Below, in pieces: positions 24,850 through 33,260 of a DNA stretch of 43,180 nucleotides (position 1 is its first letter; every line of letters begins with the position of its first letter). Below the pieces are notes generated by a model that worked only from the letters and a program-made list of their open reading frames with translations, did no database searches and was not told where the DNA came from. The stretch is from Planctomycetota bacterium (GTDB lineage: Bacteria; Planctomycetota; Phycisphaerae; WQYP01): assembly GCA_021785435.1 (NCBI GenBank), contig JAJYFE010000016.1, positions 1-43,180 on the forward strand. Reading direction: 5' to 3'. A program made the position numbers and the translations under genes.

Positions 24850-27237
24850 ATGTCGCAGGGAATATGGGGTAAACGGAAGGCAATAGTTGAGGCGCGGCGT
24901 CCCGGCCCGGCGCAGCCGGGTTTTCACCGGCCGGTATGGGCTTTAACCGCCGCCACAGCCGTTACAGCGGTTGTTTTTTTGCTTGCGGCCTGCTCGCCGC
25001 GAAGTTCCACGCAGCCGACATCGAAAGCCGCAGCCAAAGCGAAACCGCCGTCGGTTGGGGAGATACAGGCGGCTGCGACCGAAAGGCCTATTTGGGCGGT
25101 CCAACTCGCCTGGTCACCGTCCGGCAGCAGCGCCCTGAATATCCAGTATAACGCCGGGCCTTCGCCAGGCCCCCTCTCCAGCGCCTACCTGGCTACGCCC
25201 GCCATCTTTCCCGCCGGTCAGGGCGTTTGGCGCACGCACACCTGGAAACTCACCGGCGTGAACTTCGCCGGACGGCAAAATGCCGGCGCTGACCTGCGGT
25301 TGGTGGGTTCATCGGGCATCGCGGTGCATCAGGTTGTCCTTTCCCTGCAACCGCGCCGCCTGCGGCGAACCAGGTGGTCCGGTCCTACGGCCAGCATTAT
25401 CTTCAATACGGGCGGCGCGGGGAAAGCCGCTGCCAATACCGATCACCAGATGAAACAGGTGGAATTCGGCGGGCACGTTGGCGACAGCATCTACACCCGC
25501 GGCATAGTCGCCGGCCGGAGCGCTGAAATATTCGCGGGGCAGAACAGCTATATCTATCTGCGCCTAAGCCGGCGGAGTCGCTTCTTTCGGATGCATCTGC
25601 GGGTGGTCTACGCCACCGTGGCCTATGCCGCGGCCACGCCGCCGCATTCCTGGTCGCGGCGGACTTTCGCCCATTTAGCTGCACAGGGCATCCACTATGC
25701 GGAGATGAATATGGCCTGGGCCGCGGTGGAGCCACAGTCCGGCCGATTCGATTTTAGCTTACTGGATGGAACGCTGGCCCACGCCGCGGCCGCGCATATT
25801 CGCATTCTTCCGATCTTCTGGTATTCCGTCTGGGGCGGCAATCCACCGGGATGGATCACCCGCTATGACCTCGGATCATCGGGCGTGACAGCGCAGGTGC
25901 CCACATGGTGGAGCCGGTTTAATCGCCGCGCCTATTTCAACTACGTCACAAGAACCATCGCTCACATCAGGAGTAATCCCGGTTTTGGCGGCGCTTTTCT
26001 GGACTTCGGCTGGCTGGACTATATGTGGGGACCTCCGCCCGGCGGCAAGGGGGTTAATGGTTACGCGCCGCAGGACGTGGCGTGTTTTCACCACCGCTGG
26101 TTGCCGGCGTATTATCACTCTATCGGCGCCTTTAACCGGCGCTATCAGACCCGATTCAAAAGTTGGAGCGCGATTCCCGCCGCAAAACCTGGCCAGAAGC
26201 TCTTTTCGGTTTATCAGCATTTTCGGCGCTGGTCGGTGAAAGAAACCTACGGCCGCCTCACGGCATTGGTCCGCCGCCAGACCGCAGCGCCGCTGTATTA
26301 CTATTGGGGTGGTGGCTTTAGCGGTGCGGGCGGGGCTTTTAATATCGCGGATCTATTTTTCCAGCTGGCCCGTCGCTACCAGGTGAGCGTGGTGCTGGAC
26401 GATGCCGATCACACCGGCTTGGGATTGCTCTTCAACAGTTTGGCCTTGGACTACGGAGTACCGCTTTTCCAGGAGTGGACACCCCGATCAACGGGGCTTC
26501 ACGCTGAGATCGCTGAGTTTCTTGGTCATTACAGTTTTGGAGCCCCGCGGGACGTGGGGATGGACTTTTTTCTATATCACGGCGGGCGCGAGTTTGAGGT
26601 AGGCTATCCAGCCTACGTCCGCTGGATTCCCACGTTAAGCCGAATCCGCGGCGCTTACCCGTTGCAGCCGGTGGCGGTTTATGTGTCGTACCATCCCGCT
26701 TTTACCAAGCCAATGGCGCTGGCGGGGATGGCCAATCGCCTGGCTGGGATGTGGCGCAAGACGCCGCTGGCCTTCACCGTGGTGACGGATCAAGAGGTCA
26801 AGGCGGGTGTGATCCACCTGAAGCGTTTTCGGGCGATTCTGCCGTTGAATGGACGGACCGATCCAGCGCTGGCGGCTTATGCGGCGCACGGGGGGCATCT
26901 GTTGCAGCGGGCTTCTCAACTGACCCGGTACGCATCGCCCTACGTCACCTACGCGCCCGCCGGCGGGGACGCGGTGGAAGTGGTCCCCGCCGTGGAGCCG
27001 GCAGCTCACAGCGCCTGGCTTACCTTAAGCGGCTGGCATCCCGGTCGTTCTTACCAGGGGGTGGTAAGCATTCACTTGAAGGGACTGGATTTGCCGCCAG
27101 GGAATTACCATCTGCTCAACGCGGCCACGGGCCAGCCTGTCGCCGGCTCCGCGTCCAACGCGTCCCATGACCAATTGCAGGTTCCCTTGCGATTGGCACC
27201 CGGCGAGCTATTGGTGTGGCGGATTCTGCCGGGGTGA
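24850..27237 (+). CDS. Lipoprotein glycoside hydrolase, GH42-like TIM barrel with binding-module halves
   Basis: A lipoprotein signal ends in LLAAC (Cys48), so the enzyme is probably membrane-anchored. Residues about 80-175 (LNIQYNAGPSPGPLSSAYLATPAIF...WRTHTWKLTGVNFAGRQNAGADLRL) match the second half of the module duplicated at 11605. Residues about 178-262 (ASIIFNTGGAG...SAEIFAGQNSYIYLRL) match its first half, so the order is swapped. A TIM barrel follows (RTFAHLAAQGIHYAEMNMAWAAVEP, RILPIFWYSVWG), in the style of GH42 / clan GH-A. At the usual acid/base strand I read FLDFGWLDYMWG (Asp385, Asp390) where GH42 has Asn-Glu; Glu542 in LFQEWTP could be the nucleophile. A Rossmann-like domain and a small beta domain follow. 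AGAGGAGG precedes the ATG. The substrate and even full activity are uncertain. Confidence 0.78.
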   Translation: MSQGIWGKRKAIVEARRPGPAQPGFHRPVWALTAATAVTAVVFLLAACSPRSSTQPTSKAAAKAKPPSVGEIQAAATERPIWAVQLAWSPSGSSALNIQYNAGPSPGPLSSAYLATPAIFPAGQGVWRTHTWKLTGVNFAGRQNAGADLRLVGSSGIAVHQVVLSLQPRRLRRTRWSGPTASIIFNTGGAGKAAANTDHQMKQVEFGGHVGDSIYTRGIVAGRSAEIFAGQNSYIYLRLSRRSRFFRMHLRVVYATVAYAAATPPHSWSRRTFAHLAAQGIHYAEMNMAWAAVEPQSGRFDFSLLDGTLAHAAAAHIRILPIFWYSVWGGNPPGWITRYDLGSSGVTAQVPTWWSRFNRRAYFNYVTRTIAHIRSNPGFGGAFLDFGWLDYMWGPPPGGKGVNGYAPQDVACFHHRWLPAYYHSIGAFNRRYQTRFKSWSAIPAAKPGQKLFSVYQHFRRWSVKETYGRLTALVRRQTAAPLYYYWGGGFSGAGGAFNIADLFFQLARRYQVSVVLDDADHTGLGLLFNSLALDYGVPLFQEWTPRSTGLHAEIAEFLGHYSFGAPRDVGMDFFLYHGGREFEVGYPAYVRWIPTLSRIRGAYPLQPVAVYVSYHPAFTKPMALAGMANRLAGMWRKTPLAFTVVTDQEVKAGVIHLKRFRAILPLNGRTDPALAAYAAHGGHLLQRASQLTRYASPYVTYAPAGGDAVEVVPAVEPAAHSAWLTLSGWHPGRSYQGVVSIHLKGLDLPPGNYHLLNAATGQPVAGSASNASHDQLQVPLRLAPGELLVWRILPG

Positions 27238-27260
27238 GGGCGGGGGACAAGATTTATAAA

Positions 27261-27527
27261 CTATTCTACTGGACGGTTTTGACGGGCGGCGGCAACGGCG
27301 CCATCCGCTGCTGGTTTCCCGGCGGGCATCGGGTGTGGCCAGATTTTGGGGCAAGGACGTGCCGACGGACGGCATAAATACCGCCGCTAAGACGGTTGGG
27401 GATTTGGCACTATCACTAATGGCCGGCATTCGCCAATAAATCCCGCCACACCGGCGGGTACCGCTACCTCGAACGATCGGATTAAGGTGTTATCAACCCC
27501 GACCGCTCCTGGCGGCCGGTCAGTCTG
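27261..27527 (+). pseudogene. Decayed fragments of a large-glycosidase paralogue
   Basis: 27261-27350 reads LFYWTVLTGGGNGAIRCWF then PGGH, matching LFYKAILRGGGNGAICWWF then PGGY of the gene at 16240 (near 19350). 27453-27527 reads GGYRYLERSD and, after a 1-nt frame break, GVINPDRSWRPVS, matching the next segment of the same protein (GGYRYGERSDFGIINPDRSWRPVS). The PGG(H/Y)R part is present in both pieces, so these may be remnants of two copies or of an internal repeat. Between them, 27351-27452 has no recognisable sequence. The last few bases overlap the stop region of the AMP ligase on the other strand. At least one more glycosidase of this type once ended here. Confidence 0.75.
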
Positions 27528-29013
27528 GTACTTGCAGGCCGCGTTTGAGAATTTTCCCGGTGGCGGAACGCGGCATAGCGTCCACAAAATAGATGTCACG
27601 CGGCGTTTTATACGGCGCCAGCTGCCGCCGCACGAAAGCGCGAATCTCCTGGGCGCTCGGCTTTTCTTTCAACTCCGGTTCCAGCTGCAAAAACGCCACC
27701 GGGCACTCGCCGCGCTGCGGGTCTTTCACCCCGATGACCGCGGCCAGCAGCACGCCGGGATATTGGCGCAGCACTTCTTCGATCTCCCCGGGCATAATTT
27801 TTTCGCCGGCCATGATGATCATTTCTTTCTTGCGGCCGGTGATGTAGAGGAAGCCATCGGCGTCGAGATGAGCGAGATCGCCGGTTTTAAGCCATCCATC
27901 CTCGCGCAGGACCGCCGCAGTCGCGGCAGGATTGTGGTAATAACCTTTCATCACATTGGGCCCTTTAATCCATAGTTCACCATCCTGATTCGGTCCCAAC
28001 GAACGCTCCTGCTCGTCCACGATCCGAAGTTGCACGTCGCGCAACGGTCGGCCGACACTGCCGGGCCGGTGCGCCCACGGTACGGAGAAACTCACCAGAG
28101 GCGACGTTTCGGTCAAACCGAATCCCTCCAGCAGCGTCAGACCAAACTTCGCGTGGAATTCCTGCGTCAGGGAAGCTGAAAGCGGTTCACCGCCGCTGAT
28201 CGCATAACGCACGCTGGAAAGCGCCTGACGCGGGGCATCTTTGGCGCGCACGAGCATGGCAAACATGGTCGGCACGGCGATCAACACCTCGATTTGGTGC
28301 CGGGAAATCACCTCGCACACCGCCATGGGGCTGAAGCGGGCCTGGTAAACCACCCGGCACCCCAGGCTTAGCGGCGCCAGCAGACAACCCATCAGGCCCA
28401 AGGTGTGGAACATCGGCAGGATGCCGAGAAAAGACAGCTGTTGCTGGAAGCGGGCGTGCTCAATCGCGGCGGCGGCGTTGGAGTCCAGATTGCGGTTGGT
28501 AAGCATCACTCCTTTTGGTTCGCCCGCGGTTCCGCTGGTATAAATGATCACCGCCACGTCTGACGGCCGCTGCGGCGGCAGTCGCCGCTTTATTCCGGCC
28601 GCACGGCGCAGGCGCGTGGCCGGCGCGATAAAAGACACATCTTCCATAAAGATCACACGGTAACCGGCTTGGCGCAGCGCTGGGGCGAGTTCCTGAAAAT
28701 AGCGCATGGTCACAATGGTTTTCAAGCCTGCGTCCCGGCATACGGCAATCAGTTCCGCGGCGCGAAGCAGATAATTCAGCGGCACGGCGATGCGCCCGGA
28801 CCAGCGCACGCCCAGAAAGGCCGCAGCAAAAGCGCCGGATTGAGGCAGCAGCAAGCCGATTTTGTCTTGATCGCCGGTCCCACGGTCCAGATGACCGGCC
28901 ATGATGTCAGCCGCCAACGAAAGTTGGCGGAAGGTGACACTGCGGCGATCGTCGATAATAGCCGTTTCGGAGCCGCGCTGCTCGCCCTGAACAAGGATTT
29001 TCTCCAGTAACAT
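27520..29013 (-). CDS. AMP-dependent synthetase/ligase, long-chain acyl-CoA synthetase-like
   Basis: Adenylate-forming enzyme of the ANL superfamily. The ATP-binding loop is YTSGTAGEPKG (residues 158-168), followed by VMLTNRNL. GFGLTETSPLVSF is the A5-type motif, WLKTGDLAHLDADGFLYITGRKKEMI holds the hinge and the A7/A8 motifs, and ATGKILKRGL near the C-terminus carries the catalytic Lys. The length (497) and the LTETSP motif fit acyl-CoA or acyl-ACP ligases of the FadD type; acyl substrate unknown. The ATG at 29013 has AGAGG about 7 nt upstream. It is transcribed alone, divergent from the CBS gene. Its 3' end abuts the glycosidase remnants, so the carbohydrate block borders this gene. Confidence 0.87.
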   Translation of the reverse strand: MLLEKILVQGEQRGSETAIIDDRRSVTFRQLSLAADIMAGHLDRGTGDQDKIGLLLPQSGAFAAAFLGVRWSGRIAVPLNYLLRAAELIAVCRDAGLKTIVTMRYFQELAPALRQAGYRVIFMEDVSFIAPATRLRRAAGIKRRLPPQRPSDVAVIIYTSGTAGEPKGVMLTNRNLDSNAAAAIEHARFQQQLSFLGILPMFHTLGLMGCLLAPLSLGCRVVYQARFSPMAVCEVISRHQIEVLIAVPTMFAMLVRAKDAPRQALSSVRYAISGGEPLSASLTQEFHAKFGLTLLEGFGLTETSPLVSFSVPWAHRPGSVGRPLRDVQLRIVDEQERSLGPNQDGELWIKGPNVMKGYYHNPAATAAVLREDGWLKTGDLAHLDADGFLYITGRKKEMIIMAGEKIMPGEIEEVLRQYPGVLLAAVIGVKDPQRGECPVAFLQLEPELKEKPSAQEIRAFVRRQLAPYKTPRDIYFVDAMPRSATGKILKRGLQVPD

Positions 29014-29139
29014 GCCTCTTATTTTATCCGGTTCGCGCGGAGACGCAGCGCCTACTGCGGATCCAGGGGTGCGGAACGCCGGGCGATGCGACGGTTGGAC
29101 GCCGCGGCATACCGCAACTTCGTTAACTTATTCACAATG

Positions 29140-29167
29140 TTGAAATAGCGCCGCAACGAGCTATAGT
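29140..29167 (+). promoter_or_regulatory. Promoter of the CBS-pair gene
   Basis: TTGAAA (29140-29145) and TATAGT (29162-29167) are spaced by 16 bp. Transcription from about 29174 would give a leader of about 60 nt before the ATG at 29236, which has a strong AAAGGAGG. Confidence 0.6.
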
Positions 29168-29235
29168 GGTATAGGCACATGCTGTCGCGTCGTGGAGGAG
29201 TGTACACATATCGTTGCGAAGGAAAGGAGGCTCCG

Positions 29236-29673
29236 ATGGCCACTGTGGCTGATATTTTACGCGGCAAACCCAACCGGGTGCATTCCATTTCCCCCCGGGC
29301 GAGCGTGTTGGATGCGACCCATCAGATGAATCGCCATCGGGTCGGATCGCTGCTGGTCATGGAGGCGGATCAGGTGGTCGGCATTTTAAGCGAACGTGAC
29401 GTGCTGACCCGCATCGTCGCCGAGGAAAAAAATCCCCGCACCGTTACGGTCGGACAGGTGATGACCACGGAGGTGATTGTTTGCCGCCCGGATACGCCGG
29501 TGGAGGACGTCAGCGCCATTATGAAAAATCGGCGGGTGCGCCATCTGCCCGTGTGCGACGAGGACGGCCGTTTGGTGGGGTTGATCTCGATTGGCGACCT
29601 GAACGCCCATCACGCCAGCCACCAGGAAATCACCATCCACTACCTGAATGAATACCTTTATGGCCGGGTGTGA
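29236..29673 (+). CDS. Tandem CBS-domain protein
   Basis: A 145-residue protein made only of a CBS pair (Bateman module). The first CBS is about residues 10-62 (VHSISPRASVLDATHQMNRHRVGSLLV...VGILSERDVLTRI), the second about 75-128 (TTEVIVCRPDTPVEDVSAIMKNRRVRHLPV...LVGLISIGDL). The pair would bind an adenosine nucleotide; stand-alone CBS pairs often act as regulatory or energy-sensing proteins, but the partner is unknown. The ATG at 29236 has AAAGGAGG 6 nt upstream; the frame is open to 29179 but the extra residues look unrelated. It is a single gene, convergent with rmuC. Confidence 0.9.
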   Translation: MATVADILRGKPNRVHSISPRASVLDATHQMNRHRVGSLLVMEADQVVGILSERDVLTRIVAEEKNPRTVTVGQVMTTEVIVCRPDTPVEDVSAIMKNRRVRHLPVCDEDGRLVGLISIGDLNAHHASHQEITIHYLNEYLYGRV

Positions 29674-29767
29674 ACGGAAGCTCCGATCCAACCCGCCCTG
29701 GTTTACCCGCCCCGGGCTGGACGGCGCTCTGGCGTCCGCCGCCATCGCGGGTACTGAACCGTTCGGG

Positions 29768-31111
29768 TCAGGGTTCGGGGCGCCCCGCTGTGCCCTTCGC
29801 ATCCGCCACGCCGTTTTCCGGCGCCGGTCCGGGCAGCATCACGTCCGGGGCGGCCGCGGTGGGCAGCGTCTGCACGGTTTTAAGAGCGGATTCCATCGCC
29901 CGTTTGCGAACCGTGACCTGTTCGATGGAAGTGGTGGCTTCATGCAGTTTTTTCCGCACGCGTGCCAAGGCTTCGCCGAACTTTCCAAATTCCGTTTTGA
30001 CACGGGACAATAACTCCCAGACCTCACTGGAACGCTGTTCGATGGCCAACGTACGAAAGCCCATCTGCAAACTCATCAACATGCTCGCCAGCGTGGTGGG
30101 GCCGGCGATCGTGACGCGGTGAACCCGCTGAATGGTTTCAAACAAACCGGGGCGGCGCAGCACTTCCGCGAACAGACTCTCCGTCGGCAAAAATAAAAAG
30201 GCGAAGTCCGTGGTCTCGGGCGGATGAATGTACTTGGCGGCGATGCCCGCCGCGACCGTGCGGATCGCCGTTTCCAGCCGACGCCCCGCCTCTTCCACGG
30301 CGGCGGCATCCGCGGCGTCCTGCGCCGCCACCAGCCGCTGGTAGTCCTCCATCGGAAATTTTGCGTCGATAGGCAGCCATAGCGGGGCGGCGACGTCCGT
30401 ACCGCGGCCCGGCAGCCGGATCGCAAAATCAACGCGCTCGGCGCTGCCGGGCTGGACCACAACATTGGCGGCGTATTGATCCGCCGCCAGCAGGTCCTGC
30501 AGCAACGCATTTAATTGCACTTCCCCCATGACGCCGCGGGTTTTCACGTTGGTCAGCACGCGTTTTAAATCACCGACACCGGCGGCCAGCGTCTGCATTT
30601 CCCCCAAACCCTTGTGCACCTGTTCCAGCCGTTCCGTGACCAGTTTGAACGATTCGCCGAGGCGTTTTTCCAGAGTCCCCTGGAGCTTTTCATCCACGGT
30701 TTGGCGCATTTGTTCCAGATTCTTGTTGTTATCGGCACGCATCTGACCGAGGCGCTCCTCCATCGCGGCGCGGACTTTATCCAGCCGCGATTCCACGGCC
30801 TCGCGCACCGCGTCCAGTTTCGCCGCGTTGGACTGGGTCAATTGCTGCAGGTTCAGCAGCAGCGCATCATTGGCCTTTTTGACGGCGCCCGTGATTTCCT
30901 CCCGGGTGTTCCGCTGCAATTCCTGGATTTCCGTACGCTGGTGGGAACTTTCTTCGCCGGCCAACCGCTCGCCACGGTCCAGGTTTTTCTCCAAGGCATC
31001 CAAGCGGCTGCGGATTTCGCCACCGATTCGCTCGCCATAGAGGCGCAGCCCCACGGCCAAGGCGATCAGCAGCGCCAGCACCAGACCGATCAAAAGGATG
31101 GTCGCCGTCAT
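29768..31111 (-). CDS. rmuC: DNA recombination protein RmuC
   Basis: The layout is that of the RmuC family: an N-terminal membrane helix (ILLIGLVLALLIALAVGLRLYG), a long coiled coil (about residues 30-170, with repeats such as VRAAMEERLGQMRADNNKNLEQMRQ), and the RmuC nuclease-like core (GVMGEVQLNALLQDLL, FAIRLPG, LPIDAKFPMEDYQRL, DFAFLFLPTESLFAEVL, GPTTLASMLMSLQMGF). RmuC limits inversions at short inverted repeats in E. coli; that role seems apt in this palindrome-rich genome, though this is only inference. It starts 18 bp after mreC and is probably the last gene of the mre operon. The C-terminal 30 residues are a Pro/Ala-rich tail. Confidence 0.93.
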   Translation of the reverse strand: MTATILLIGLVLALLIALAVGLRLYGERIGGEIRSRLDALEKNLDRGERLAGEESSHQRTEIQELQRNTREEITGAVKKANDALLLNLQQLTQSNAAKLDAVREAVESRLDKVRAAMEERLGQMRADNNKNLEQMRQTVDEKLQGTLEKRLGESFKLVTERLEQVHKGLGEMQTLAAGVGDLKRVLTNVKTRGVMGEVQLNALLQDLLAADQYAANVVVQPGSAERVDFAIRLPGRGTDVAAPLWLPIDAKFPMEDYQRLVAAQDAADAAAVEEAGRRLETAIRTVAAGIAAKYIHPPETTDFAFLFLPTESLFAEVLRRPGLFETIQRVHRVTIAGPTTLASMLMSLQMGFRTLAIEQRSSEVWELLSRVKTEFGKFGEALARVRKKLHEATTSIEQVTVRKRAMESALKTVQTLPTAAAPDVMLPGPAPENGVADAKGTAGRPEP

Positions 31112-31129
31112 GAGTCTCTTTCACCGTCT

Positions 31130-32080
31130 TCAACGCCGCCGCGTCAGCACAATCAGCACCTGCCGGGTCCGGGATATCGCCACGCGCGGCGCAATACGTA
31201 AATGCCAGCGCAAACTGGTGCGCGGAGACCGGGCCACACGGACAATGGCGCCGAGCACGGCGCCGGTCACCGCCGCAGGCCAGTCGTTATCATGCAGCAC
31301 GATAAGATCGCCCGGCTGCGGCGGCGCTGCGCCAATGGCGCCATCCAGTCGGCAGCTTAAACCGTCGGCGCCGGTTCCTTCCACGAGGGCTTCCGTGGAA
31401 ATAATCGTGCCGGCCCAAAGCCGACGACTGACGGCCTGATCCAATGGTCGATTCCCAGCGCGAAGGTCGGCCGCGGCGTTTTCCCGGGGCGCCCGTGCCA
31501 CCCGCGGACCGCCTCGCCCACGAACAATCCAGACATTTTCCTTCATCGCCGGATCGGTCAGAAGGCGCACCGTGGACGTTTCCGGGCCGACGGAAATCAC
31601 GCGACCCACCAGAGCCAACGCATGCATGACCGCGTCGCCGGCGCGGATGCGCCGGTTGTCGCGCCAACCCTGATCCAGCGTGCATTCGTCCACGCCGCTG
31701 GTGGAAAAGCCAGCCACGTTGGCGGCCCATAGGTCGGTCGCCGCCAGACCTGGGAAATTCCGGTGGATAAGGTCCGCCGCGCGAACCATGCGTTCCAAGA
31801 TGGCAAGACGGGCCTGCAGCAGGGCGATCTGATTCTCATAACGCGCCCGCAGTACCGCGCTGGCCCCGGCCGATCCCGACCGAGCAGGCCACAGGCGCTC
31901 CAGGGAACTCTGCACGAGGTACAATCCCGCGGCGACCGGGGCGATCACGGCCTGGATGACGTGCGTGGCCAGGGCCTGGGGTGGACGGACCAGGCGCACT
32001 TGGCGACTGGACAGGACCAGGCACAGCAACGCGGCGGCGTTAAGCAGCCAGAACCAGCGGCGGGGTGTGAGACGAACCAT
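31130..32080 (-). CDS. mreC: Rod shape-determining protein MreC
   Basis: Periplasmic scaffold of the elongation machinery. The N-terminus is a short cytoplasmic part and one membrane helix (WFWLLNAAALLCLVLSS), followed by PVAAGLYLVQSSLERLW and a coiled coil (ARYENQIALLQARLAILERMVRAADL). The beta-barrel part contains VAGFSTSGVDECTLDQGWRDN, RIRAGDAVMHALALVGRVISVGPETSTVRLLTDP and the late GDLIVLHD. Sequence similarity to model MreC is modest, but the order of parts and the position right after mreB support the call. The length (316) is normal. No strong Shine-Dalgarno sequence is seen before the ATG at 32080. It is separated from mreB by 120 bp holding an inverted repeat. Confidence 0.83.
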   Translation of the reverse strand: MVRLTPRRWFWLLNAAALLCLVLSSRQVRLVRPPQALATHVIQAVIAPVAAGLYLVQSSLERLWPARSGSAGASAVLRARYENQIALLQARLAILERMVRAADLIHRNFPGLAATDLWAANVAGFSTSGVDECTLDQGWRDNRRIRAGDAVMHALALVGRVISVGPETSTVRLLTDPAMKENVWIVRGRGGPRVARAPRENAAADLRAGNRPLDQAVSRRLWAGTIISTEALVEGTGADGLSCRLDGAIGAAPPQPGDLIVLHDNDWPAAVTGAVLGAIVRVARSPRTSLRWHLRIAPRVAISRTRQVLIVLTRRR

Positions 32081-32093
32081 TTTAACGAAGTAC

Positions 32094-32200
32094 GGTCCGC
32101 GACCGGTGATCAGAGATCCGCTTTCAGCTATCCGCCTTCAACGATGCGCCAGCGCCACACAGCGGGCCAGGACTGAGCGCTCAGCACGGAGCGCGGACCG
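32094..32200. repeat. Inverted-repeat-bounded spacer between mreB and mreC
   Basis: CGGTCCGCG (32094-32102) and CGCGGACCG (32192-32200) are perfect inverted 9-mers at the ends of a 107-bp spacer that directly follows the mreB stop codon. Inside is the perfect palindrome CTGAGCGCTCAG (32173-32184). It could be a small inserted element or an mRNA processing or attenuation structure. Confidence 0.55.
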
Positions 32201-33259
32201 CTATAAATTGTCCACGTCCGACTCCACAGCATCGGTGTCCTTCCAGGCTTCCAGGTTCTCAAGGAACACATTGGTGCCACGGGCGACACACGTCAGCGGA
32301 TCCTCGGCGAGGCGAACGGGCAGACCCGTGGCTTGCTGAATAACCTTATCGATGCCGCGCAGAAGGCTTCCCCCTCCGGCCAAGGTAATGCCATTCTCCA
32401 CTAAATCGGCGGCCAGTTCCGGCTCCACGCGCTCGAGCGTGTGGACAATCGCCTCGGTAATTTTTCCCGTCGGCTCCTGCAAGGCTTCACGGATTTCCTC
32501 ACTGGTGACGGTGCACTTGCGAGGCAAACCACTGATCATGTCGCGGCCCCGGACCTCCATGGTGGTTTCGGGGCCGGTGGCGCTAACCGAGCCAATCTCA
32601 ATCTTGATGCGCTCGGCGAACTGTTCACCGATCATCAGATTATACGTTTTCTTCATATGGTTGGTGATGGCTTCGTCAAAATTGTCCCCCGCCGTGCGGA
32701 TCGACTCGGAGACCGCCATACCCATCATGCTCAACAGGGCCACCTCGGTGGTGCCGCCGCCTATATCCACGACCATGCTGGCCGTCGGTTCGGTGATGGG
32801 CAGATTAGCCCCAATCGCGGCCGCCATAGGCTCGGGAACCAGATACACCTGCCGGGCCTGGGCGCGCAGGGCGGAATGGAAGACGGCCTGCTTTTCGACC
32901 GCCGTGATGCCGGTGGGCACCGCGATGACGACCCGCGGTTTAATGAAGCGCCGCCGGCCATGGACGCGGCGGATAAAATAGGTCAGCATCGCCTCGGTGA
33001 TTTCAAAATCGCTGATCACGCCATAGCGCAAAGGCCGGATGGCGGTGATGTTGCCGGGGGTCTTGCCGAGCATTTCCTTGGCCGCCAAGCCCACCGCGTT
33101 TCCGTTTTGCAGGACAATGTTGGTGCCTTTGCGCACCGCGACCACGGAAGGCTCGTTCAGGACAATTCCCTGGCCCCGCACGCAGACCAGCGTGTTACAG
33201 GTTCCCAGGTCGATACCCATATCCAGTGAGAACCACCCGAGAAAAACGTCAAAAAACAC
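32201..33259 (-). CDS. mreB: Rod shape-determining protein MreB
   Basis: Bacterial actin that directs cell-wall elongation. It opens with FFDVFLGWFSLDMGIDLGTCNTLVCVRGQGIVLNEPSVVAV, as in family members: phosphate-1 loop DLGTCNT, later VVDIGGGTTEVALLSM (phosphate-2) and GITLAGGGSLLRGIDKVI (adenosine motif). The length (352) is typical. The start is a GTG at 33259, 1 nt after the stop codon of the small membrane-protein gene, which points to coupled translation. A Met 14 codons later (MGIDLG) is less likely because it would remove the conserved amphipathic N-terminus. The presence of mreB and mreC indicates a wall-making organism with MreB-guided growth. Confidence 0.96.
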   Translation of the reverse strand: MFFDVFLGWFSLDMGIDLGTCNTLVCVRGQGIVLNEPSVVAVRKGTNIVLQNGNAVGLAAKEMLGKTPGNITAIRPLRYGVISDFEITEAMLTYFIRRVHGRRRFIKPRVVIAVPTGITAVEKQAVFHSALRAQARQVYLVPEPMAAAIGANLPITEPTASMVVDIGGGTTEVALLSMMGMAVSESIRTAGDNFDEAITNHMKKTYNLMIGEQFAERIKIEIGSVSATGPETTMEVRGRDMISGLPRKCTVTSEEIREALQEPTGKITEAIVHTLERVEPELAADLVENGITLAGGGSLLRGIDKVIQQATGLPVRLAEDPLTCVARGTNVFLENLEAWKDTDAVESDVDNL

Positions 33260-33260
33260 G

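Noticed and set aside
7548..27237. Prophage or integrative element
   Set aside because: No integrase, capsid, portal or conjugation genes and no flanking att-like repeats; the only mobile gene is the small REP-type transposase.
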